Part shown: in pieces, positions 34,640-41,123 of the stretch | How the letters are laid out: the number at the start of each line of letters is the position of its first letter | Numbering within the stretch: the stretch's first letter is position 1 | Assembly: GCA_041685755.1 (NCBI GenBank) | Contig: JAWLFC010000010.1 | Span: forward strand, 1-48,349 | Length of the DNA stretch: 48,349 nucleotides | Origin: Sva-07 sp041685755 | Lineage (GTDB): Bacteria > Actinomycetota > Acidimicrobiia > Acidimicrobiales > Ilumatobacteraceae | Direction of reading: 5' to 3' | Position numbers and translations under genes: made by a program | Notes under the pieces: generated by a model | What the model saw: the letters and a program-made list of their open reading frames with translations, nothing else | Told to the model about the DNA's origin: nothing | Databases searched by the model: none

Positions 34640-35644
34640 CGCCGGGGCCGACGACGGGGCGCGGCCGATCGAGTCGAACAACTCGGGGAACACCTTGGCG
34701 ACCTTCGCGGCGAGGTAGTCGCCGTACCGGCCGTCCCAGGCCGTCACGTCGGCGCCGTCCCAGCGTTCGTTCGAGGTCGACGGCGGCCGGTCGAGCGGCA
34801 ACGTCGGCACGGTCGCATCCCACGACGGGTCGAAGAAGTAGGGAAACGACAGCCTCGCTCTGCCCGAGGAGTTGCGGACCCGGTGCGGGGTCGAGCGGTA
34901 GCGCCCGCCGGTGAGTCGTTCGAGCATGTCGCCCAGGTTGCACACCAGCACGCCGGGGGTCGGCTCGACGTCGAACCACGAACCGTCGAGCGACTTGACC
35001 TGCAAGCCGCCTTGGTGGTCCTGGGCGAGCAGTGTGAGGAGGCCGTAATCGGTGTGCTCGCCGACTCCCCATTCCTCGTCGCCGCCACCAGGCGGGTAGT
35101 GGAAGATACGGAACAGGGTCGTCGGCTCGGTGGTGAGCTCGTCCTCGAACCATGTGGCCGGCAGGCCGAGCCCGGCGGCGATGCCGCGCAGGACGGCGTC
35201 GGCGACCGGACGCATCACCCGCAGCCACTCGAGCACCGTCGGGCGCAGCTGGCTCGGAACGGCCGGGAACTGATTGGGCCCGTGCAGGGGAGTGCCATCG
35301 ACGACTCGGGGGTGAGTGCGGTCGTGGTGCTCGCCGAAGTAGATGCCTTCCTTGCGATCGGCGGCACCCGAGGTGAGTTCTCCACCGACGGGAAACCAAC
35401 CGCGCCACGCGGCGCCGGCGCGCTCCATGGCGATCGCCGACTTCTCGGAGTCGGGGAGGGCGAAGAACTCGTGCGACGCCGACTCGAGCCGCTCCTGGAT
35501 CGCCGGGTCGACGCCATGGCCGACGATTCCGAAGAACCCGACGTCGCGGCAGGCTCGGTCGATCTCGAGGGCCGCGGCAGCGGGGTCCGAGCCCGTCGAC
35601 AGCGGGCCGATGTCGACGACGGGAAGATGTGGGGCGTGGCTCAC
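34622..35644 (-). CDS. 2-oxoglutarate/Fe(II)-dependent oxygenase (isopenicillin-N-synthase-like)
   Basis: A 340-residue non-heme iron oxygenase. The N-terminal DIOX_N block LPVVDIGPLS...CRDVGFFGIVGHGVDPAIQ is followed by the jelly-roll core. Iron ligands are His and Asp in GEHTDYGLLTLL and a distal His in RSTPHRVRNSSG; the RLSFPYFFDPSW block supplies the Arg/Ser that binds 2-oxoglutarate. Bacterial members hydroxylate or desaturate small molecules, or make ethylene in a few cases; the substrate is unknown. The GTG at 35644 follows a TACGTT hexamer by 8 bases with no ribosome site. It is divergent from the tRNA-Val gene and overlaps hemW at its 3' end. Confidence 0.9.
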   Translation of the reverse strand: MSHAPHLPVVDIGPLSTGSDPAAAALEIDRACRDVGFFGIVGHGVDPAIQERLESASHEFFALPDSEKSAIAMERAGAAWRGWFPVGGELTSGAADRKEGIYFGEHHDRTHPRVVDGTPLHGPNQFPAVPSQLRPTVLEWLRVMRPVADAVLRGIAAGLGLPATWFEDELTTEPTTLFRIFHYPPGGGDEEWGVGEHTDYGLLTLLAQDHQGGLQVKSLDGSWFDVEPTPGVLVCNLGDMLERLTGGRYRSTPHRVRNSSGRARLSFPYFFDPSWDATVPTLPLDRPPSTSNERWDGADVTAWDGRYGDYLAAKVAKVFPELFDSIGRAPSSAPASAKTE

Positions 35645-35651
35645 GAGTTGG

Positions 35652-35658
35652 TAACGTA
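35652..35658. promoter_or_regulatory. Overlapping divergent -10 elements (oxygenase / tRNA-Val)
   Basis: TAACGT on the plus strand (35652-35657) is 13 bases before the tRNA. On the minus strand, TACGTT (35658-35653) is 8 bases before the oxygenase GTG. They share five base pairs, so polymerase can occupy only one at a time. Confidence 0.4.
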
Positions 35659-35670
35659 CGAGTCCGCTAC

Positions 35671-35744
35671 GGGCGCGTAGCTCAGTTGGTTAGAGCGCTA
35701 CCATGACACGGTAGAGGTCCCGGGTTCGAGTCCCGTCGTGCCCA
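35671..35744 (+). tRNA. tRNA-Val (anticodon GAC)
   Basis: 74 bases fold as a cloverleaf. The acceptor is GGGCGCG/CGTGCCC with one G-T pair, the D stem GCTC/GAGC, the anticodon stem CTACC/GGTAG with loop ATGACAC (anticodon GAC), a 5-base variable loop, and T loop TTCGAGT. The outermost T-stem pair is a C-T mismatch. The discriminator is A and CCA is not encoded. It reads GTC, a preferred valine codon here. Confidence 0.95.
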
Positions 35745-35785
35745 CCCTGAAGCCCTGGTGAAGAGCAACCCGCCGGGGATTCGTC

Positions 35786-37033
35786 GTGTCTCCGGGCGGG
35801 GCCGGTCGGGCGCCCGGTACGGCGCCCTCGGATCTGGCGTCGACCCTTCACGCCGTCTTGGGCAATGCGGTCCGTCTGGCGAACACCGACAGCGGGTTCA
35901 TCTATCTCGAGGACGGTGACGTGTACCGCCACGCGTCCGACGTCGGCGCGACTGTCGAGGTGGTCGAATTCAACAAGGCCAACCCGATCCGCCCAGGTCG
36001 AGGAACGTCAACCGGCCGCGCAGCGTTCGAACGCCGTGTCGTTCACATCCCCGACGTCGAGTTGGACGAGGAGTATCAACATCGCGACGCTCAGCGCCTC
36101 GGTGGTTTCAGGTCGCTGTTGAGCGTCCCGATGTTCCACGGGGACGACGTGATCGGGGTGCTCTCCGTCTTCCGTACCGAACTCCTTCCGTTCACCCAGG
36201 ATGAAATGGATCGACTGTCGATGTTCGCGGAGCAGGCAGCACTGGCGACGGTCACGAGCCAACTCGCAGCATCGGTCGAACACCAGCGCATGGAACTCGC
36301 TCGATTCCTTCCGCAACAGGTGGCCGACCTCATCTCTTCACCTGATGGACAGAAGCTCCTCGAGGGGCACCGGTCGGAAATCACCGTGGTGTTCGTCGAC
36401 ATCCGGGGCTTCACCGAGTTCTCGGCCTTGGCCGAACCCGAAGAGGTCATCTCCGTCCTCAGGGAGTACCACCGAGAGATGGGCGCTCACGTCATCGAAC
36501 ACGAAGGAACGCTCGGCGGATTCCAGGGCGACGGTCTCATGGTCTACTTCAACGATCCGTATCCCGTTGCCGACCATGCTCGCAGAGCGGTCGTCATGGC
36601 GCGGGAGATGCAAGCCGGGTTCGTCCCCCTGGCCGAGAACTGGCGCACTCGAGGGTTCCAGTTGGGCCTGGGGGTCGGCATCGCCACTGGATACGCCACG
36701 CTCGGAAGGATCGGCTACGAGGGCCGGTACGACTACACGCCGATCGGGACCACGGTCAACCTCGCAGCGCGCCTGCGCGACAAGGCGGGACCGGGAACGA
36801 TCCTGGCGAGCCAGAAGACGATCGCCGCCGCCGGCGTCGACGCCACGCTCTTGGCAGACCCACTCGAGCTGAAGGGGCATCCCGCAGCCGGTACCCGTCT
36901 ACGAGGTCTAGCCCCGGTCCGGCTGATCACGAGTCGAGGCTGCCATTGGCGGGCCGTGGCTCAGCGACGTCGACGGAACTCGTACACCTTCTTCCCGCCG
37001 TCGTCCGACGTGTCGCCAGGACGATCGCCGTGA
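35786..37033 (+). CDS. GAF-domain class III adenylate/guanylate cyclase, frameshifted near its C-terminus
   Basis: Residues about 15-165 are a GAF sensor domain; residues about 200-360 are a class III cyclase domain (VVFVDIRGFTEFSALAEPEE, GFQGDGLMVYFNDP, DYTPIGTTVNLAARLR). Both metal-binding Asp positions are kept. The Lys that usually precedes the second (DKFxGD) is Gly, and the usual GDTVN reads GTTVN, so activity or base specificity may be altered. After LELKG the frame runs on as an Arg-rich tail to 37033. A shift at the GGGG run 36874-36877 instead gives the family-like ending GIPQPVPVYEV and a TAG at 36909-36911. The real protein probably ends there and the extra G is a mutation or sequencing error. 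The GTG start is 41 bases after tRNA-Val. Confidence 0.8.
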   Translation: MSPGGAGRAPGTAPSDLASTLHAVLGNAVRLANTDSGFIYLEDGDVYRHASDVGATVEVVEFNKANPIRPGRGTSTGRAAFERRVVHIPDVELDEEYQHRDAQRLGGFRSLLSVPMFHGDDVIGVLSVFRTELLPFTQDEMDRLSMFAEQAALATVTSQLAASVEHQRMELARFLPQQVADLISSPDGQKLLEGHRSEITVVFVDIRGFTEFSALAEPEEVISVLREYHREMGAHVIEHEGTLGGFQGDGLMVYFNDPYPVADHARRAVVMAREMQAGFVPLAENWRTRGFQLGLGVGIATGYATLGRIGYEGRYDYTPIGTTVNLAARLRDKAGPGTILASQKTIAAAGVDATLLADPLELKGHPAAGTRLRGLAPVRLITSRGCHWRAVAQRRRRNSYTFFPPSSDVSPGRSP

Positions 37034-37083
37034 CCAGCTGGTGCCCGGTCTCGACGACGAGGAGACGATCACCGTCGACGTTC
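36961..37083 (-). pseudogene. Decayed C-terminal copy of the secreted beta-propeller protein
   Basis: On the minus strand, 37080-37017 encodes VDGDRLLVVETGHQLVTAIVL, and 37009-36961 encodes SDDGGKKVYEFRRRR and a stop. The intact gene at 41124-42836 reads VDGDRLLVVETGRQQVTAID near the end and SDDGVNKVYEFRRRR at its terminus. The first block differs by 8 of 64 bases. About 36 codons between the blocks are missing and the frames no longer agree, so this is a remnant. Confidence 0.7.
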
Positions 37084-37172
37084 TCCGGTGCCGTCTGGTC
37101 GCCCTTCCAGCCGATGCGAATGTGTCGCCAAGGCTTGCCCCTCGTATCGATGCCGTCGTGACATCCGGCGAG

Positions 37173-37188
37173 CGTGATCGACATCACA
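37173..37188 (+). promoter_or_regulatory. CRP-like binding site upstream of a secreted-protein gene
   Basis: CGTGA-N6-TCACA matches the CRP/cAMP-receptor consensus TGTGA-N6-TCACA at 9 of 10 positions. It lies 81 bases before the ATG at 37270 and next to a cyclase gene. Support is by motif only. Confidence 0.35.
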
Positions 37189-37269
37189 GACCGCTGTCGA
37201 CAACAACTGTCACCTTGGATGTCCCCCGGATGCCAGCAGGGCGTCCGGTCGACGAAAGTAGAGAACCAG

Positions 37270-37872
37270 ATGAAGAAGCTGATAGCTGCACTCACCGGTG
37301 TGGCACTCGTGAGTGCGATGGCCGTGTCGTCCCCGGCGGCTGCGGGCAAGAAGGGTGAACCGGCCGAGTCCGGGGTCGTCTCGCGCATCGATCCGGCGAT
37401 CGGCGGGCATGTCGTCGGTCCGGTCACGACGGACGTGAACGGAGACGACCTACCGCTCCTGGCGGTGTTCGGATGGGACGACGAGATCTCGTTCTGCACC
37501 GGTGGGGATCCCGTGGAGAACGGGGTCGTCCAGGTCGTGGAGACCCCGTCGGGCAACTTCACCGACGTGGTGCACAACGGTGACATCCCGGTGCTCGTCT
37601 TCGACGTCACCGACATCGACAGCGAAGCACAGTTCATCTTCCTGTGCGCAACGGGGCAACTCGAAGCACTGGCGACGGGCACCGCGAAGCAGCGTCCGAT
37701 CATCAACGGGAACGACACCGGCCTGACCATCAAGATCAAGTCGCAGGGCGTGGTCACCGATTCGCTCGATCGGGAATGGAAGCTGCAGGCTTTCCTGAAG
37801 GAGAACATCGTCTTCGGGCCGCCGTTCCAGTCCGACGTGCAGAGCGAATGGATCAAGCTCAACCTGCTCTGA
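37270..37872 (+). CDS. Hypothetical secreted protein
   Basis: 200 residues. MKKLIAALTGVALVSAMAVS followed by SPAAAG is a clear Sec signal with cleavage after an AxA. The mature part is about 170 residues, mostly beta by appearance, with two cysteines (EISFCTGGDP and FIFLCATGQ) that may pair. I recognise no family. The start is set at 37270 because it begins the signal peptide; the frame is open further upstream without plausible coding. A strong terminator follows at 37897-37937. The 358 bases upstream (36912-37269) hold the remnant of the beta-propeller gene and a CRP-like motif. Confidence 0.75.
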   Translation: MKKLIAALTGVALVSAMAVSSPAAAGKKGEPAESGVVSRIDPAIGGHVVGPVTTDVNGDDLPLLAVFGWDDEISFCTGGDPVENGVVQVVETPSGNFTDVVHNGDIPVLVFDVTDIDSEAQFIFLCATGQLEALATGTAKQRPIINGNDTGLTIKIKSQGVVTDSLDREWKLQAFLKENIVFGPPFQSDVQSEWIKLNLL

Positions 37873-37896
37873 CCCGACGTGAAGAGCGACACTCGA

Positions 37897-37937
37897 CCGC
37901 CCGCCCTCTGCAATTCGCAGCAGAGGGCGGGCGGTTT
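37897..37937 (+). terminator. Rho-independent terminator
   Basis: Perfect 15-base arms (37897-37911 and 37920-37934) surround an 8-base loop and are followed by TTT. It is the strongest hairpin in the window and ends the secreted-protein transcript. Confidence 0.85.
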
Positions 37938-38052
37938 CCACGACCGTCTGGGAGTCGGGCCCAAGACTGCTGACGTCGGAATGTGGGCGATTGGAGCTCG
38001 TCGGGCCAGCTACTGCGCCGGCCTGGTCCAGGCTGACTCTGCGTGTCGGTGA

Positions 38053-40737
38053 TCACGACTCGTTGCGGAGCGCAGCCCAATCGGCGTCGATGTCGGCGAA
38101 GACCTCGTCGATCGTGCGTCGCCCGTCTGCCCAGTCGACCATCCCGCGGAAGAACGATCCGGGTTCTCCATTCTCGATGAGACCGATCGATGGGGGCATT
38201 GCGCCGGAGCCGTCGAGCCGGAGTCGATCATCGGCGATCGCTTCGGAGATCAGCTGCGTGGCCGTCCGCATCGGTTCGCCATCTCGAACGACCAACGAAG
38301 CGGGCGGGACGAAACGGCGGTTCGCGGGCAGGAAGCCGGAACGTGGCGCGGACGCCCAGATCTGGCCCCACTCGGGACTCGCCATGTGTTCGAGGAGTGC
38401 GCGCACCTCTGGCCGGTCGACGAGGCCCGACGCGAACGCACCGTTGACGACGAGAGGCGGCTCGTCGCCGGCGTCGATCGGAGGCAGCAGGAACGCATCG
38501 AGGTCGGTGCCGATCCGGACGTGCGGCCCGGCGGTGCCGAACATGAAGTATCCCTGATGCAGGAGCCAGCAGCTCGGGACACGTTCTCCGGTCGCCGCGT
38601 CGCGTTGGAGGAGGTAGAGCGTGTCGTCGCTGAAGTCGGACGAGCTGATCGATTCGGCTCCACCGCGGACGAAGCCGTCGGTGTGGAGGAGTTGGTCGGC
38701 GAGCCGTCCGGCTTCGGCAACCGCCGGGCTCGAGAACCCTGCTTCTCCGCTGACCCACGCATCGAACGCCTCCACCCCGCCGGTGCGCACGACGAGGCTG
38801 TCGATCAGGTCGGTGCCTGGCCAGCCGTCGAACAGTCCACCGGCGAAGAAGCCCGAGCACCACGGTGTACGCCCATCGGCGACCATCTGTTCGGAGAGGT
38901 CCATCAGGCCGTTCCAGTCGACTGGAACCTCGTAGCCGGCCGCCTCGAATGCCCCGCGCGGATAGAACACGAGACCCTTCACGTCGAGATCGATCGGGAT
39001 CGCCGACACCGTCTCGACGCGGTCCGGCACTGCAGCCCCGGGCTCCGTCGTGGGCCGGGCGAGGAGGTAGTCGCCGAAGTCGGCGCGGAGGGTCTCGACG
39101 TCGACGAACGCCTCGAATTCGAGGGCCCGTGAACGAGCCCACTCGGGAACGATCGGCCCCGTCGCTGCGAACACGTCCGGTCGGGCGATCTCGCCGGCCG
39201 TCATCCGAGCCAAATCGGTCGACGTCGTGTTCTCGACCAGTTCCACGTCGATGCCTGTTCGTTCGGTGAACGCGACCAACTCGGCGAGAAGACCCGGCTC
39301 GGGTTCGAGTGCGAAGTTGGCGAGCGTCACGGTGGTTCCGGCCAACGCACGATCGGCGCCGACGGGAGGCTCGTACCCGTCGACGGCCACCTCGGTCGAT
39401 ATCGCCGTCGCCGCCGGGCAGGCCGCCGGACCCGTCGGAATCCGTGCGCACTCTTGCTCGGTCAGCCGGCGCTCGACCGAGGCTTCGGCGAACGACACGA
39501 GATCGGCGACCGGCATCACATACACACCCGTCGGACCGGTGGGGCCCGCGCGGACCGCCACGGGCGCGCCCGAGCCGACGTCGTACTGGACGCCGAGTGC
39601 CTGCAGTGCCCAATGGATCGCATCGACGGCGTCCGGCACCGCGAAGCCCGAGTCGGCGGTCTCCCGGACTCCAGCGGTCGCGTAGAGCAACGCAAGCTCC
39701 GCATCGCCGAGCGAACGCGCCTGCTCCGACGCCGACACCCACCCGTTGGCCCGGTTCACACGGTCGAGGCCATCGGCAGACTGCACAGCAACAGCCCGGG
39801 CCTCGTCGGCATTGCGCTCTCGGGCGATGCCGAGTGCGGCCACCAGACCCAACAGAGCGGTGAGGCAGGCGACCCCGACGAGTTGCCGGAATCGGCGGCG
39901 CTCGCTGAGTTCGGCGTCGATCGTGCGCTGCTTGTGCGCGGCCGTCGTCGCGTCACGAACGCCGCCTGCCACCGTGGCGGAACGGAGTGACGGATCGTCG
40001 CAGAGAATCAGTCGTTCGAGCGCGGCCAGTTCGCTCGACGGGTCGAGACCCAGTTCTTCGACGAGCCGAGTCCGCAGTGCTCGATAGGCCTGCAGCGCAT
40101 CGCTCTGGCGGCCCGATCGGTGCTGTGCGATCATCAGCTGGCCGACCGCCCGCTCCCGGAACGGGTGGCGGGTGATGACATCTTCGAGTTCGGCGACCAG
40201 ATCGTGGGACCCGCCCAGCCGCAGATCCGCCTCGATCCGATCCTCGAGCGCCGCCAGCCGGAGCTCGGCGAGCCGGTTGATCTCGGACTGTGCAAACGGT
40301 TCATAAGCGAAGTCGGCCAGCGGGTCGCCGCGCCACAGCGCGAGGGCTTCGCGGAGCAGCACCGCCGATGCCGCAGGATCGTCGTCGAGGACGGCCCGAC
40401 CCTCGGCGGCGAGCGTCTCGAAGCGGTTCGCGTCGAGGTCGTCCGGGTCGATCGCCAGCACGTATCCCGGCGGTTGCGTGACGAGGATCGTGCCGTCGCT
40501 CCGCTTCGGGCGGTCGGGTTCGAGCCCGGCGCGCAGTCGGGAGACGACGACCCACAGCGAGTTCAGGCGGTCCTTGCCGTCGTCACCCCAGAGTTCTTCG
40601 ATGATCGTGTCGGTGGAGACGACCCGGTTGGCATTGATGAGGAGCAGCGCCAAGAGGGCCCGCTGCTTGGGCCCGCCGAGGTCGATCGGCACGCCGTCGC
40701 GTGACACTGCCAGCGTCCCGAGCACCCCGTACTCCAT
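38053..40737 (-). CDS. Membrane-spanning SARP/BTAD transcriptional regulator fused to an extracellular solute-binding domain
   Basis: 894 residues. Residues 1-95 are an OmpR-like winged helix (GVLGTLAVSRDGVPIDLGGPK, LLLINANRVVSTDTIIEELWG). Residues 97-245 are a BTAD helical domain (RFETLAAEGRAVLDDDPAAS, RSGRQSDALQAYRALRTRL). A single hydrophobic helix at about 286-306 (LVGVACLTALLGLVAALGIA) is followed by a helical stretch (ELALLYATAGVRETADS) like that after the membrane helix in nSTAND-WD40 SARPs. Residues about 466-894 are a family-1 (MalE/UgpB-like) binding protein with no signal or lipobox of its own. The predicted topology is DNA-binding inside, ligand-binding outside: a one-component membrane sensor like ToxR or CadC. 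GGGGAAGG precedes the ATG. It is divergent from the secreted beta-propeller gene, a likely target. The 180 bases after its stop hold only the upstream gene's terminator. Confidence 0.85.
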   Translation of the reverse strand: MEYGVLGTLAVSRDGVPIDLGGPKQRALLALLLINANRVVSTDTIIEELWGDDGKDRLNSLWVVVSRLRAGLEPDRPKRSDGTILVTQPPGYVLAIDPDDLDANRFETLAAEGRAVLDDDPAASAVLLREALALWRGDPLADFAYEPFAQSEINRLAELRLAALEDRIEADLRLGGSHDLVAELEDVITRHPFRERAVGQLMIAQHRSGRQSDALQAYRALRTRLVEELGLDPSSELAALERLILCDDPSLRSATVAGGVRDATTAAHKQRTIDAELSERRRFRQLVGVACLTALLGLVAALGIARERNADEARAVAVQSADGLDRVNRANGWVSASEQARSLGDAELALLYATAGVRETADSGFAVPDAVDAIHWALQALGVQYDVGSGAPVAVRAGPTGPTGVYVMPVADLVSFAEASVERRLTEQECARIPTGPAACPAATAISTEVAVDGYEPPVGADRALAGTTVTLANFALEPEPGLLAELVAFTERTGIDVELVENTTSTDLARMTAGEIARPDVFAATGPIVPEWARSRALEFEAFVDVETLRADFGDYLLARPTTEPGAAVPDRVETVSAIPIDLDVKGLVFYPRGAFEAAGYEVPVDWNGLMDLSEQMVADGRTPWCSGFFAGGLFDGWPGTDLIDSLVVRTGGVEAFDAWVSGEAGFSSPAVAEAGRLADQLLHTDGFVRGGAESISSSDFSDDTLYLLQRDAATGERVPSCWLLHQGYFMFGTAGPHVRIGTDLDAFLLPPIDAGDEPPLVVNGAFASGLVDRPEVRALLEHMASPEWGQIWASAPRSGFLPANRRFVPPASLVVRDGEPMRTATQLISEAIADDRLRLDGSGAMPPSIGLIENGEPGSFFRGMVDWADGRRTIDEVFADIDADWAALRNES

Positions 40738-40765
40738 GGTCGACCTTCCCCAGCAACGATCAGGT

Positions 40766-40806
40766 TTCTGTCACGGCATTGACCGCACGACATGATTCTG
40801 ACAGAA
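40766..40806. promoter_or_regulatory. Candidate operator for the SARP-binding-protein fusion
   Basis: TTCTGACAGAA (40796-40806) is a perfect 11-base palindrome. TTCTGTCA (40766-40773) is the complement of TGACAGAA (40799-40806), so the same half-site appears three times across 41 bases, just upstream of the SARP-type gene on the minus strand. No clear -10 could be fixed. Confidence 0.4.
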
Positions 40807-40866
40807 CACGCGCCGGAACGCTCTCCCGACCTGGCCGGCCGGCGGTGCGCTGGCGGACCCCGATCC

Positions 40867-40990
40867 TCAGCGCTCGAATCGGTAGACGCTGTTGACGCCG
40901 TCGTCGCTGAGGTAGATGGCGAGAACCGGTCGACGAACGACGGTGCGTACAAGAGCCCAACGGGGCCGAAGCCGAACGCGTTTGATGGGA
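40867..40990 (-). pseudogene. Second decayed C-terminal copy of the beta-propeller protein
   Basis: Minus-strand 40920-40867 encodes IYLSDDGVNSVYRFER and a stop, aligning with IYVSDDGVNKVYEFRRRR at the end of the intact gene. Just upstream, in another frame, FGFGPVGLLYAPSFVDR resembles PFGIMSGVAVGERS of the intact protein. The frame break and lack of any upstream sequence show that it is a fragment. It occupies part of the 386-base region between the SARP-type gene and the intact copy. Confidence 0.6.
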
Positions 40991-41123
40991 CTGTCGCAGG
41001 CACGCGAGCTGGCGTGTTGCTCGGACCGGCGTCGCTGTAAGTCGTTTGAAAGGACGCTCGTGAAGAGTGACGCCCGGGTTGGCCATCCGGCGGGCCCGAA
41101 CAACACCACTCAGGGGTTCCGTC

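Noticed and set aside
36912..37033. The Arg-rich C-terminal tail of the GAF-cyclase as a functional domain
   Set aside because: It arises only from the apparent +1 shift and is antisense to a pseudogene fragment.
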